64,000 bases of DNA from an uncultured Lachnospiraceae bacterium. GTDB lineage: Bacteria > Bacillota > Clostridia > Lachnospirales > Lachnospiraceae. The notes under the pieces were generated by a model. It was given only the letters and a program-made list of their open reading frames with translations, made no database searches and was not told where the DNA came from. The translations under genes were made by a program, and so were the position numbers. Below, one piece after another: positions 6,802 through 15,867 of this stretch; position 1 is the stretch's first letter, and each line of letters begins with the position of its first letter. The stretch covers positions 1-64,000 of the forward strand of contig ONHF01000007.1 in assembly GCA_900317555.1 (NCBI GenBank), read 5' to 3'.

Positions 6802-8520
6802 TTAATTACCGAAGAAGCTCCAGGGGAACTGATAGAAGCCGTTTTCACCATCGTCTTCCTCACCGGAATCATCGCCCGCAGAGCCGTTATTTTCATTTCC
6901 GTTCTGCCCGTTTCCGCTGCCTGAATTCCCCTGACTGCCATTGCCGTTTCCGGGTGCCGCGGGACTGCTGCTCTTATTCTGGCTGTCCTCGCTCTCGCTT
7001 GCAGCTTCCATTGTCTTCTTGTCGGTCAGCTTGATCTTGATTTCCTGTTCCTTGTATTCGCCGTTCGCGGACGCGCGTTTTACGGTGATTGTCACTGTGC
7101 TGCCGGCTTCATAGTATGTCAGCTGCTTCTGGAGCTGTTCCAGCGACTGTACGGTTGATCCCTCGATCGCGGTAATGATATCGCCTTTCTTCAAATCGGA
7201 ATCCGCCGCGCCTGTACCGGAGATAACCTTGGCGACATAAACACCCTGCGGCATATTGTAGGCGCTCGAAACCTGCGATGTCACGCTGACGCCGGAGATA
7301 CCGAGATACCCCTGCTTGTCTTCAGAAACCTTTTCCTTCGTTGTCTGGTTCATCAGGCTTTCGATAATCGGCTCTGCCTTGGAAATCGGGATTGCGTAGC
7401 CCATGCCTTCGACTGTGCTGCCGCCGATCTTACTGGAGTTGATACCGATGACATTGCCGTTGAGATCCACGAGAGCGCCGCCGGAGTTGCCGGGGTTGAT
7501 CGCCGCGTCGGTCTGGATGAAAGTGCCGGTCTCGTTGTTTTCCTGTGTAATCTCTCTGTTCAGAGCGCTGACAACGCCGGTGGTAACCGACTGGCCGTAG
7601 CCGAGCGCATTGCCGATCGCCACGACCGGCTCGCCCAGAACCAGATTGTCGGAGTTGCCAAGTGTCGCGATGCTGATCTTGCTCATCGTGTCATCTTTGA
7701 TGTCCGAGAGCTTGACCGCGATGACTGCCAGATCGTTAGTCTCATCGGTTCCCTTGATGCTGGCATCCGCAGTGTTTTCATCCTGGAACTGCACCTGCAG
7801 CGAATCCGCATCCGCTACTACGTGGTTGTTCGTGACGATAAGCAGCTCTGTGTCTGTTTTGCCGATAATGATGCCGGAGCCGGTCGCCTGCGACTGCTGG
7901 GAATACGTCTGGCCGAAGAAATCCTGCCTTGTCTGTGTGAAGTTGTTATAGACGGAGACCATGGAAGGCATAACCTTGTCCACAACCTTCGATACATCTG
8001 TTACAACCGCCTGAGAATCGTTCATCGAAAGCTGTGCGCTGCTGCCGGATTCGCTCTTTTCGCTGCTCTGCGCGCTGCTGTCGCCCGTTCCGGACTTCTG
8101 CGTATCCTCTGACTGCTCCTGTTTGCCGTCTTCCGGGTCGATCTGCAGGTTCGCGGAGGCTTCGTTCCGGCCGCTCTGATTTCCTGCGACTTTATTGATG
8201 CCCCAGGCTCCGACACCGGCGCTCGCGCCTACGATCACTGCAAGAAGAATCGCGAAAGCGGCCTTTCCGGCCTTTCCTTTCCCTTTCTTCGGACGATTGT
8301 CTCCTGTCCCGCCGTAATTGTTCTGGCCGTAGCCATTCGAAGCGTTTCTGTGCGACTGATTGGAGCCGTACGCATTGGAATACGTGTTGTGGTATTCTCC
8401 CTGATTATAATTGTAAGATCCGTTGCCGGTTCCCGCGCTTTCATTTGCGCTGCCCTGATTCTGCTGGAACGCGGATCCGTCTGTATATCCGCCGTTCTCC
8501 TTATTGAACTCGTCTGCCAT
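6802..8520 (-). CDS. htrA: Membrane-anchored HtrA/DegP-like serine protease with PDZ domain
   Basis: A 572-residue protease for misfolded envelope proteins. Residues 1-80 are a cytoplasmic tail rich in Gly, Asn, Gln and Tyr; residues about 87-107 form one membrane helix; a Ser/Glu-rich linker follows. The trypsin-like domain has the catalytic His in VTNNHVVADA, Asp in TNDLAVIAV and Ser in INPGNSGGALVD, then one PDZ domain. The C-terminus is a long Gly/Asn/Ser-rich tail ending in acidic residues and FYQFPWSFFGN, which is unusual and might be an exposed peptide. ATG 8520 was chosen over an upstream TTG at 8553; AAAGGATGG lies slightly far upstream. It is convergent with purC. Confidence 0.92.
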   Translation of the reverse strand: MADEFNKENGGYTDGSAFQQNQGSANESAGTGNGSYNYNQGEYHNTYSNAYGSNQSHRNASNGYGQNNYGGTGDNRPKKGKGKAGKAAFAILLAVIVGASAGVGAWGINKVAGNQSGRNEASANLQIDPEDGKQEQSEDTQKSGTGDSSAQSSEKSESGSSAQLSMNDSQAVVTDVSKVVDKVMPSMVSVYNNFTQTRQDFFGQTYSQQSQATGSGIIIGKTDTELLIVTNNHVVADADSLQVQFQDENTADASIKGTDETNDLAVIAVKLSDIKDDTMSKISIATLGNSDNLVLGEPVVAIGNALGYGQSVTTGVVSALNREITQENNETGTFIQTDAAINPGNSGGALVDLNGNVIGINSSKIGGSTVEGMGYAIPISKAEPIIESLMNQTTKEKVSEDKQGYLGISGVSVTSQVSSAYNMPQGVYVAKVISGTGAADSDLKKGDIITAIEGSTVQSLEQLQKQLTYYEAGSTVTITVKRASANGEYKEQEIKIKLTDKKTMEAASESEDSQNKSSSPAAPGNGNGSQGNSGSGNGQNGNENNGSAGDDSGEEDDGENGFYQFPWSFFGN

Positions 8521-8642
8521 ATCTGCGTACCATCCTTTCTTCTCTATGTTCAAACGATACTGTATTCGTGATGTATCCTTTCGGACAATTATGAGTATAG
8601 ATGGTGATTGTGTTCGATTTGTGTCCTAATGTTGTGGGTTAT

Positions 8643-8663
8643 GTGAACTTGCGGCGGGTTCAC
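8643..8663. repeat. Short dyad GTGAAC-N9-GTTCAC in the htrA/hflX intergenic region
   Basis: A 6-base perfect inverted repeat with a 9-base spacer lies midway in the 270-base divergent region between htrA and hflX. It could be an operator for an envelope-stress or heat-shock regulator, or chance. No convincing -35/-10 pair could be fixed for either gene. Confidence 0.25.
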
Positions 8664-8790
8664 TTCAGTCATAAGCGATGCGCATGCGCGTAAATCGGGA
8701 GGATCTGCGGAAGATCATCCGGTGTTGATTTTCTGATGTACATTGTTTTATCCTTTCGTTGGTAATGGATTTAAGAAACCGGAGGTATCT

Positions 8791-10077
8791 ATGATCGAAC
8801 TGCAAAAGCCGGAGAAACTTCCCCGCGCCGTTCTCGTCGGAATCAATACAGGCAGCAGTGCGCAGCGTTATGAGCGCTCGATGCATGAGCTTTCCGAGCT
8901 GGCAAAAGCCTGCGGTATAGAGCCCGCCGCTTCCATCGTGCAGAATACGCCCGATGTAACCCGCGCGACACTGATCGGCAGCGGCAAGGTACACGAAGTT
9001 CTGCTGACCATCGAAGAGTGCGGCGCGGATCTTGTCATCTTTAATGAAGCGCTGACGCCGATGCAGGTGCGTAACCTTGAGAAAGCTTTTGATACGGAGG
9101 TACTGGACAAAACCGGTATCATCCTGCAGATCTTCGCTTCGCGTGCCCGCACCAGAGAAGCCCGCCTGCAGGTCGAGTCCGCGCAGCTGCAATATATGCT
9201 TCCGCGGCTTGTCGGCATGCGCAGGAACCTCAGCCGGCAGGGCGGAGGCTCCGGAAGACTCTCGAATAAAGGCGCCGGCGAGGAAAAGCTCGAGCTGGAC
9301 CGCCGCCATATCGAGCATCAGCTCGAAGTCGTAAACGCGAGATTAAAGGAGGTCAGCCGGGAACGACAGACACAAAGAAGTTCGAGAACCGCGTCCGGGC
9401 TTCCTCTGGTTTCACTGGTCGGTTATACAAATGCCGGCAAATCCACACTGATGAACGCACTTTTGGACAAAACAGAGCAGGGCACTGCAGATAAAAAAGT
9501 GCCTGCGCAGGATATGCTGTTCGCAACGCTCGACACTTCGGTCCGCAGAATCCGCATTCCCGGGCACCAACCCTTTCTGCTGTCCGATACCGTCGGCTTC
9601 ATCAGTGATCTGCCGCACCCGCTTGTAAAAGCGTTCCGCTCGACACTCGAGGAAGTACGCTGCAGTGATCTTCTGCTGGAAGTCGTTGACTGTTCTGACG
9701 AAGATTACGAGCAGCAGATCCGGGTCACCGGAAAAACGCTGGAGGATATCGGCGCCGACGGCATTCCGATCCTGTATGTCTATAACAAAGCAGACCTGCG
9801 GGAAGATGTCCGGATTCCCGTTTCCCACGCAGACCATATCTGGATGTCCGCCGGGAAGGGTGTCGGCATAGATCTTCTTCTGGAGCGCATAGTTCAGATC
9901 CTGCAGCAGCGTTATGTGGAAAAAACGCTATTGATTCCGTATCCGGAGGGCTCGGTTCTCCATGATTTAAAGGAAGCTTACCCGGATGCCGCGGAAGAAT
10001 ACCTGCCGGAAGGAATTCAGGTCCGTCTCCGCATGTCCCGGAAGGACGCGGCAAGACTCGCACGCTTCTCCTTTTAA
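8791..10077 (+). CDS. hflX: GTPase HflX (ribosome-splitting/rescue factor)
   Basis: A 428-residue HflX. The N-terminal domain has the HflX pattern (DVTRATLIGSGKV, VIFNEALTPMQVRNL, LDKTGIILQIFASRARTREA), followed by a Gly-rich loop and a coiled region. The G domain has GYTNAGKSTL (P-loop), DTVGFI and NKAD. HflX is known to split stalled or heat-damaged 70S ribosomes. ATG 8791 is preceded by GGAGG. Its stop codon shares the palindrome TTTTAAAA with the stop of the convergent transglutaminase gene. Confidence 0.95.
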   Translation: MIELQKPEKLPRAVLVGINTGSSAQRYERSMHELSELAKACGIEPAASIVQNTPDVTRATLIGSGKVHEVLLTIEECGADLVIFNEALTPMQVRNLEKAFDTEVLDKTGIILQIFASRARTREARLQVESAQLQYMLPRLVGMRRNLSRQGGGSGRLSNKGAGEEKLELDRRHIEHQLEVVNARLKEVSRERQTQRSSRTASGLPLVSLVGYTNAGKSTLMNALLDKTEQGTADKKVPAQDMLFATLDTSVRRIRIPGHQPFLLSDTVGFISDLPHPLVKAFRSTLEEVRCSDLLLEVVDCSDEDYEQQIRVTGKTLEDIGADGIPILYVYNKADLREDVRIPVSHADHIWMSAGKGVGIDLLLERIVQILQQRYVEKTLLIPYPEGSVLHDLKEAYPDAAEEYLPEGIQVRLRMSRKDAARLARFSF

Positions 10078-11027
10078 AAACAGAACGTCAGCGTCCGCAT
10101 ATCCTTGTCCCGGATATAGTTCAGGCTCCGGACGCCCGGCAGGAAGTTATAAATCTTCTGCTGCCCGATCAGCTGATCTAAAAGCTCGTCATATAATGGT
10201 GCGGTGGCTGCCTGCAGCCGCAGGATGCCGGCGCCTTCTGCGGCGGCTTTCCGCGCAAGCTCCGCAATCCTCTGCGTGTCACAGGATTGCAGCCGCGCGT
10301 TTTCGTGCACATAGTAATTGTCCGCCTCCGCTCTGCAGACCGGCAGCGGAATCCGGCCGTCAGCGGTATGCGTTCTTCCTGTCTCCTCACTTGTGACGCC
10401 GAAATATTCGTATCCTGTCACCGCGCGGTTTACATCGCTGCCAAGATAGGAAGCATCGCCGAACGTGACATCGAAGAAATAATAATCTCCGTCCAGCAGC
10501 ACGAGATTCCAGGCGTGCGGAGATCCACAGGCCGTTCCGGTCACCAGTGTGCACGGAATGCCGGCTTTATTCAGTAGAAACTGAAAGCTTTTCGCGTAGC
10601 CGCTGCACACGCTCCTGCCGTTTTGCATCGCGGACAGAATCGTCTGATTGTCCTCTGCCGCCGTATCATAATCGGTATGAGTCACAATATAGTCGAACAG
10701 ATACTTTGCCGTTTCATACTGGTCCGCGTCCGCGGGAAGATCGTCAAAACACCGCGCGGTATAATCATCCACAATCTTCTGCGCGTCTTCCTGCTGCCGC
10801 GCCGTCATTTCATAATTTCCCTCGAAGCTGATGCTCAGCAGTTTGTCCATTACGGAATGCTTCGTATAGGTATATCCACTGATGTAAAACAGCTCCGGAT
10901 AGTCCGCCGTCACACAATCATAAACCTGATTCAGCTTATCTTTATCGAGTGTGGAAACCGTTACAGTCCGGCGCTCCCTGACCGCGGACAATACCTCGTC
11001 ATAGATCTTCTGTCCCTCTGCAGTCAA
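10074..11027 (-). CDS. Transglutaminase-like (papain-fold) domain protein with uncertain 5' end
   Basis: A 317-residue transglutaminase-superfamily protein. The likely catalytic triad is Cys in NGRSVCSGYAK, His in GSPHAWNLVLLDG and Asp in YFFDVTFGD. Proteins of this type in Clostridia are usually secreted or lipid-anchored, but no signal peptide is present. The only start in the open frame is TTG 11027; the frame stays open, with protein-like sequence (SSTYGYHLL), to a stop at 11094-11096 and has no ATG or GTG there. An in-frame lipoprotein-like ORF lies just upstream beyond an 84-base AT-rich stretch with five stops. The gene may therefore be a broken secreted protein or use an odd start. 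Confidence 0.65.
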   Translation of the reverse strand: MTAEGQKIYDEVLSAVRERRTVTVSTLDKDKLNQVYDCVTADYPELFYISGYTYTKHSVMDKLLSISFEGNYEMTARQQEDAQKIVDDYTARCFDDLPADADQYETAKYLFDYIVTHTDYDTAAEDNQTILSAMQNGRSVCSGYAKSFQFLLNKAGIPCTLVTGTACGSPHAWNLVLLDGDYYFFDVTFGDASYLGSDVNRAVTGYEYFGVTSEETGRTHTADGRIPLPVCRAEADNYYVHENARLQSCDTQRIAELARKAAAEGAGILRLQAATAPLYDELLDQLIGQQKIYNFLPGVRSLNYIRDKDMRTLTFCF

Positions 11028-11087
11028 AAGGTGGTAACCGTATGTCGAAGAGCCGTCGGAGAGTGCCTCCGCTTCATAAGTAGTGAC

Positions 11088-11177
11088 TGCTGATTAATTA
11101 AATAGCGCTATAAAATATGGTTTTTATTATCGCATATGTTATAATGAATGCAAAGTTATTTTAACTATTGCTGTTTA
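11088..11177 (-). other. AT-rich interruption between lipoprotein signal ORF and transglutaminase ORF
   Basis: In a GC-rich neighbourhood this stretch is strongly AT-rich. Read in the common frame of the two flanking ORFs, bases 11177 to 11094 contain five TAA codons. Its ends are near-identical 9-mers, TAAACAGCA and TAATCAGCA, 81 bases apart. It also holds TTGCAT and GATAAT spaced 16 bases, which could act as a promoter for the downstream ORF. It could be a small insertion or a true intergenic promoter; the sequence alone does not decide. Confidence 0.4.
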
Positions 11178-11396
11178 TCCCGCGCTGTCGCCGGCTGCTC
11201 CGGCGTTTCCGGTGCTGTCCCCCGTTGCCGGGACGTCTCCCGCCGCTCCGGCAGTCTCCGCGCCGCTTTCCTCCGCCGTAAAGGGCAGCGAAGACAATGT
11301 TCCCTGTGGTAAAACACCGCAGCCGCTGCAGACAACCCCGGAAAGGATTGCCGCAGCGGCTGCGTATCTTATTCTTCCTGCAAGATCAGTCATCAT
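11175..11396 (-). CDS. Short lipoprotein-like N-terminus, possible leader of the transglutaminase protein
   Basis: A 73-residue ORF beginning MMTDLAG and continuing with a hydrophobic segment (YAAAAAILSGVV) and a CSGC cysteine pair suggesting lipoprotein processing, though the residue at -3 is not canonical. After that comes an Ala/Gly/Ser/Thr/Asp-rich linker (GAETAGAAGDV, GNAGAAGDSAG) like those that tether lipoproteins. It then ends. The ATG overlaps the galE stop by 11 bases, implying coupling. It is in the same frame as the transglutaminase ORF 80 bases downstream, so together they look like one secreted protein cut in two. It may be a pseudogene fragment. Confidence 0.5.
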   Translation of the reverse strand: MMTDLAGRIRYAAAAAILSGVVCSGCGVLPQGTLSSLPFTAEESGAETAGAAGDVPATGDSTGNAGAAGDSAG

Positions 11397-12402
11397 ATCC
11401 GTTCGGATTCATACTCTGCCAGCGCCAGGAATCCTCGCACATTTCGCGGATTCCGTACTGCGCGGTCCAGCCGAGTTCCTTCTGTGCCTTCTCCGCGGAG
11501 CAGTAGCAGGTCGCGATGTCGCCGGCTCTGCGCGGGTCGATGACATACGGAATCTTCTTTCCGGTCGCTTCCTCGAAATTGTGAACAATGTCAAGGACAC
11601 TGTATCCGTGTCCGGTGCCGAGGTTGTAAATGCTGACGCCGCTGCCGGGTGCGAGCTTCTTCAGCGCGCAGACATGTCCTTTCGCCAGGTCGACTACATG
11701 AATATAATCGCGCACGCCGGTGCCGTCCGGTGTGTCATAGTCATTGCCGAAGACATGAAGCTTCTCGAGCTTTCCGACCGCGACCTGCGTAATATACGGC
11801 ATCAGGTTGTTCGGGATACCGTTCGGATTCTCACCCATGGTTCCTGACGGATGCGCGCCGATCGGGTTGAAATAGCGAAGCAGAATGACGTTCCACTCCG
11901 GGTCCGCGGTATGCATATCGGTCAGAATCTGCTCGAGCATCCATTTTGTCCAGCCGTAAGGATTCGTGCAGGTTCCCTTCGGGCACTCTTCGGTGATCGG
12001 CACAAACGCGGGATCGCCGTAGACGGTCGCGGAGGATGAGAAAATGATGTTCCTGCAGTTATGTTTTCTCATGACATCCAGGAGTGTCAGCGTACCGGTG
12101 ATATTGTTGTCATAGTATTCCCACGGCTTGTGCACGGATTCGCCGACTGCCTTGAGGCCCGCGAAATGGATGACTGCGTCCGGCTTCTCCGCGTCAAATA
12201 CACGGTTCAGTGCTTCCCTGTCCCGGATGTCCGCTTCATAGAACGGAACTTTCTTTCCGGTAATGGCCTCGATTCTGCCGATGACCTTCGGGCTTGCGTT
12301 GTACAGGTTGTCCAGTATGACCGGTTCATGCCCCGCGTTCTGCAGCTCGATCACGGTATGGCTTCCGATAAAGCCGGCACCGCCGGTAACAAGAATTTTC
12401 AT
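11386..12402 (-). CDS. galE: UDP-glucose 4-epimerase
   Basis: A 338-residue short-chain dehydrogenase-type epimerase interconverting UDP-glucose and UDP-galactose (some also act on the N-acetyl forms). It has TGGAGFIGSH for NAD, FSSSATVYG with the catalytic Ser/Thr, and YGWTKWM as YxxxK. The C-terminal substrate part (RYFNPIGAHPSG, GVRDYIHVVDLAKGH) is typical of GalE. ATG 12402 follows GGGAGG. It lies 31 bases after the UDPGP-type pyrophosphorylase gene, a logical partner that supplies its substrate for the nearby polysaccharide clusters. Confidence 0.96.
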   Translation of the reverse strand: MKILVTGGAGFIGSHTVIELQNAGHEPVILDNLYNASPKVIGRIEAITGKKVPFYEADIRDREALNRVFDAEKPDAVIHFAGLKAVGESVHKPWEYYDNNITGTLTLLDVMRKHNCRNIIFSSSATVYGDPAFVPITEECPKGTCTNPYGWTKWMLEQILTDMHTADPEWNVILLRYFNPIGAHPSGTMGENPNGIPNNLMPYITQVAVGKLEKLHVFGNDYDTPDGTGVRDYIHVVDLAKGHVCALKKLAPGSGVSIYNLGTGHGYSVLDIVHNFEEATGKKIPYVIDPRRAGDIATCYCSAEKAQKELGWTAQYGIREMCEDSWRWQSMNPNGYDD

Positions 12403-12433
12403 GTCTTTGTCCTCCCATCTATGCTTGCCGCGG

Positions 12434-13663
12434 TCAGAGTTCAATGCCGTTCTGCCGGCAGAGCTCTCTCGCAGTTTCTACGGAATCAACGCCTTCTTTG
12501 TTCTTGATCGGCGCAAACTCGTGGTTTCTCCTGACCTCAAACGGCAGGCAGGAGCCCATGTGTCTGATCATATCGAGAATCAGGAGCTCGAACTTATAGC
12601 CGTTGGGCGCCTGCGGCTTGACAAATGTGCCGTCCTGCGCCATATACGGAATCTTCTTCTCGACGATATGCAGCGTCAGCTTCTCGTTCATGATCTTTTC
12701 CAGATCCTTTTCACGGAGAAGATAATTCAGAATCACGCCGAAGTTATACGCGGGATTTCCGGCATCGTCCTTTGCTTTTAACAGTTCCGGTGTCATATCG
12801 TAGTATTCGATGATCGAAGGGCAGCCGTCTTCAAGGCACATCACGCCGACTTTCTCGTCCGGCGCGGCCTTGCGGACTACCTTGGAGCCCGAAGCGCAGC
12901 CGCTGTTTATCGTTGCGCCGATAAAGACAGGATCCGCGATTCTCTGCAGCACATTATCTACGGAAAAACAATTCAGCCACTCGATACCGAGATCATGCAG
13001 CGTACTCAAAAGCCCCGCTTTCGCCATCGAGGCAAACCAGCCGCCGTTCCCGTTCGGGGAGGAAGCGATGCGGTCCTTCGCTTCCATATAGACCTTGCCG
13101 TTATAATCGGTCGCCGGCGCCATATCCTGACGGAAGAACCAGATCTTCGAAGGATCATATCCGAAGTAATGATGCTCCTTCATAAAACCGGTCGTTGCTT
13201 CATGGTTCTTCTCGCTGGTCATAATAAAGAGCGGGACAAACGTGCCGTCCGCCTCGCGGACAACGTCCATCAGATTCTCGATCAGCCGCTGCATGATATA
13301 GACGTGTCTCGTAATGCCGATATCATACATGCACTTGGGATTGTCGCTGCCTAGCCTCGTACCCATGCCGCCTGCCAGAAGCACCGCGCCGACCTTGCCT
13401 TCGCGGATCGCCTGCAGACCGGTTTTCCCAAGCTCCTCTCTTCTGTCTTCAATTTCGGGAAGTTCCATTGCCTTCAGCGGGCTGATGTCTCCCTTCGCCG
13501 GAAGCTCCCCTCTGTCTTTAACAAAGTGAATCGGAGAAAAGTCCAGCGCGTCAATCTGGCAGAGGAGATTCTGCCGCTCCATGTCCGAAAGCTCATCCCA
13601 GTACTGCAGGGCATGTTCCTGCCCGTATGCGCCCAGCTTTTGTTTTGCCTCTTCGTAGTTCAT
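12434..13663 (-). CDS. UDPGP-family UDP-sugar pyrophosphorylase (eukaryotic type)
   Basis: A 409-residue nucleotidyltransferase making a UDP-sugar from UTP and a sugar-1-phosphate. The signature VLLAGGMGTRLG matches the UDPGP/UAP1 family, not bacterial GalU. Other family traits are the SVDNVLQRIADP segment and PNGNGG. Substrate could be glucose-1-P or N-acetylglucosamine-1-P; the family sequence alone does not settle this. ATG 13663 is preceded by GAGGCGG. It lies 18 bases downstream of trpS and 31 bases upstream of galE on the same strand. Confidence 0.88.
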   Translation of the reverse strand: MNYEEAKQKLGAYGQEHALQYWDELSDMERQNLLCQIDALDFSPIHFVKDRGELPAKGDISPLKAMELPEIEDRREELGKTGLQAIREGKVGAVLLAGGMGTRLGSDNPKCMYDIGITRHVYIMQRLIENLMDVVREADGTFVPLFIMTSEKNHEATTGFMKEHHYFGYDPSKIWFFRQDMAPATDYNGKVYMEAKDRIASSPNGNGGWFASMAKAGLLSTLHDLGIEWLNCFSVDNVLQRIADPVFIGATINSGCASGSKVVRKAAPDEKVGVMCLEDGCPSIIEYYDMTPELLKAKDDAGNPAYNFGVILNYLLREKDLEKIMNEKLTLHIVEKKIPYMAQDGTFVKPQAPNGYKFELLILDMIRHMGSCLPFEVRRNHEFAPIKNKEGVDSVETARELCRQNGIEL

Positions 13664-13681
13664 AACCGCCTCGTGAATCCG

Positions 13682-14851
13682 TTACGCATGTTCCTGTGTC
13701 TTTTTCTGATTGCCGCGGCGGGATGCCTCCCGTCTCCTTTCGAGTGCCTCACGTTCCTGTCTTTGTTTGTCGAATTCCTTCTGCTGCTGCAGAATCAGCT
13801 CTTTGTCATCAAAGTAGTTGATCTTCATCGCGTCTTTGACTTCATCGAGCGTCTGCTGCGCTCTTTCCTTTCCCTTTTCGGTTCCGGCCTTTAAAACCTC
13901 GTAGATATAGTCAATGTTCTTCTCCAGATCATGCCGCTTTTCCCGGATCGGTGTCAGCGTATCCTCGAGCACGGCGTCCAGGAACTTTTTGACCTTGACG
14001 TCGCCGAGTCCGCCGCGTCTGTAATGATCCTTGAGCTCGTCCAGATTCCGGTATTCGGGCAGGAACTGTTCGAAGTGCTCCGGCCTGCAGAAGGCGTCCA
14101 GATACGTGAAAACAGGATTGCCCTCGCACTTGCCGGGATCGTTGATATTCAGATGCCCCGGGTCGGTATACATGCCCTTTACCTTTTTGCTGATGACCGA
14201 AGGCTCGTCCGAAAGATAAATACAGTTGCCGAGAGATTTGGACATCTTCTCCTTGCCGTCCGTGCCCGGCAGCCGCATGCTCGCTTTATTCTGCGGAAGC
14301 AGAATTTCGGGTTCCACAAGGACGTCGCAGTGATAGGTGTGGTTAAACGAGCGGACAATTTCACGCGTCTGCTCGAGCATCGGTTCCTGATCCTCACCCG
14401 CGGGAACAGTCGTTGCCTTGAATGCCGTAATGTCTGCCGCCTGACTGATCGGGTAGCAGAAAAAGCCGACTGGAATCCCCTCTCCGAAGGCGCGCATCGA
14501 CAGCTCCGACTTGACCGTCGGATTTCTCTGGAGTCTCGCGACCGTAACCAGATTCATGTAGTAGAAGGTCAGCTCGGTCAGCTGCGGAATCGCGGACTGA
14601 ATCATGATGCTGCTCTTTGAAGGATCGATTCCCGCCGCGAGATAATCGAGCGCTACATTGACAATGTTCGCGCGCACCTTTTCAGGATTGTCGAAGTTGT
14701 CCGTGAGCGCCTGCGCGTCCGCGACCAGAATGTTGATCTCATCAAACTCCCCGCTGTTCTGCAGCTCCACGCGGCGCCGCAGTGATCCGACATAATGTCC
14801 TATGTGCAGACGGCCGGTCGGGCGGTCGCCTGTCAGAATGATTTTCTTCAT
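13682..14851 (-). CDS. trpS: Tryptophan--tRNA ligase
   Basis: A 389-residue class I aminoacyl-tRNA synthetase charging tRNA-Trp. It has the HIGH-type motif [12 protein letters not shown] near the N-terminus and [11 protein letters not shown] as the KMSKS loop. ATG 14851 follows AGGAG; an 81-base upstream extension of the frame has no ribosome site. The C-terminus has an extra highly charged tail of about 35 residues (many Gln, Glu, Arg and Lys) beyond the usual end. The leader is too short for a T-box. Confidence 0.96.
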   Translation of the reverse strand: MKKIILTGDRPTGRLHIGHYVGSLRRRVELQNSGEFDEINILVADAQALTDNFDNPEKVRANIVNVALDYLAAGIDPSKSSIMIQSAIPQLTELTFYYMNLVTVARLQRNPTVKSELSMRAFGEGIPVGFFCYPISQAADITAFKATTVPAGEDQEPMLEQTREIVRSFNHTYHCDVLVEPEILLPQNKASMRLPGTDGKEKMSKSLGNCIYLSDEPSVISKKVKGMYTDPGHLNINDPGKCEGNPVFTYLDAFCRPEHFEQFLPEYRNLDELKDHYRRGGLGDVKVKKFLDAVLEDTLTPIREKRHDLEKNIDYIYEVLKAGTEKGKERAQQTLDEVKDAMKINYFDDKELILQQQKEFDKQRQEREALERRREASRRGNQKKTQEHA

Positions 14852-14903
14852 GTATTTACTCCTGCTGCTATGGGCGGACTTCATGATCCGCTCCGTTCCC
14901 TCT

Positions 14904-14912
14904 ATTGTAGCA
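14904..14912 (-). promoter_or_regulatory. Extended -10 element upstream of trpS
   Basis: The minus strand reads TGC-TACAAT, one base from a perfect extended -10, about 50 bases before the trpS start. There is no clear -35. It would give trpS, the pyrophosphorylase gene and galE a promoter separate from the polysaccharide operon that ends at 14932. Confidence 0.4.
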
Positions 14913-14931
14913 AAAAACGCTGACGGAAACA

Positions 14932-15867
14932 CTATACAACTTTACCGTCCAGATCAATCAGCGTCCAGCCTTCCCAGAGCTCTTTCATGACAGCTGCTTC
15001 CGGAATCTGATTGTTGCGGTGCCGGAGCGGCCGGATTCTGACCGCGTCCGCGCGCGGGTTCAGCCGCCCTCCCCAGAAGCTGAAGGTTGAATTCGCGGCG
15101 ATGTTCCACTGACAGTGACTCATAAGGTCCATATCCAGAAGGCTCTCGTCGTCCTTGTTCCAGTCGCAGACGGTCATCTCTTCTTCCTGCGTCCCGAACC
15201 TGCACTGCCGCGCGAATTCCGGGTCGTCCGAAAAGACATAAAAATGAAGCTTCTTTCCTGTGCCCTCCGCCTTCTGTTCGAGAAAACGGACCGCGCCGTC
15301 GTAATAGGCAGGCGTACAGATGCCGCCAAGGAGCGCCGCGTTTTCTTTCGCAAGATAATCTCCCCTGCGCAGGTGGATGCTGACGGAAATCTCCGATGCA
15401 TCTTCCATCTGCCGGATGACCTCTTTGTTTCGCAGCGCGCGCGCGGGATCTTTACTCTTTGGAAAAACAAACTCCTCCCGCAAAAGCGGCAGTATGTCCG
15501 CGTAATATTTATTGCAGGCAAAATATCCCTCGAGGTACCGCCCGTCCATCGAAAAGATCTCCGGATGATACATTTTACTTTCCGTAAAAACCGTCGTTTT
15601 TCCGGTCAGCCTGCGGAATGCCTTTGCAGGCAGCGTTGAAGCGCCCCGGACTTTGCGTATCTCTTCCGCGGAAGCTGTCTGCAGCGAAAGATTCCGGAAA
15701 TATCGCAGTTCCAGACTTCTCGGCGCAAGGACGCTCTTCTGGAGCTTTTCGTCCTCGAACCAGGAGGTATCGAGCTTTGCTTCGCGCCCAAGCGTCTGGA
15801 GCTTCCTGCAGAGCGCATACTGCTGCATCTGGTTGCCGAGTCCGCCCATCAGTTTAATAATCAGCAT
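14932..15867 (-). CDS. Alpha-1,2-fucosyltransferase-like glycosyltransferase (GT11)
   Basis: A 311-residue cytoplasmic GT11 enzyme that would transfer fucose (or a related deoxyhexose) from a GDP-sugar to a galactose-like acceptor on the lipid-linked repeat unit. It starts [19 protein letters not shown], and has HLRRGDYL (donor binding) and [13 protein letters not shown], all GT11 hallmarks. ATG 15867 was chosen over an upstream start because of the GLGNQ N-terminus; it overlaps the upstream gene's stop by one base (TGATG). This is the last gene of polysaccharide cluster A. Confidence 0.9.
   Translation of the reverse strand: MLIIKLMGGLGNQMQQYALCRKLQTLGREAKLDTSWFEDEKLQKSVLAPRSLELRYFRNLSLQTASAEEIRKVRGASTLPAKAFRRLTGKTTVFTESKMYHPEIFSMDGRYLEGYFACNKYYADILPLLREEFVFPKSKDPARALRNKEVIRQMEDASEISVSIHLRRGDYLAKENAALLGGICTPAYYDGAVRFLEQKAEGTGKKLHFYVFSDDPEFARQCRFGTQEEEMTVCDWNKDDESLLDMDLMSHCQWNIAANSTFSFWGGRLNPRADAVRIRPLRHRNNQIPEAAVMKELWEGWTLIDLDGKVV

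Noticed and set aside
14852..14931. T-box leader for trpS
   Set aside because: Only about 50 bases separate the promoter from the start and no T-box consensus is present.
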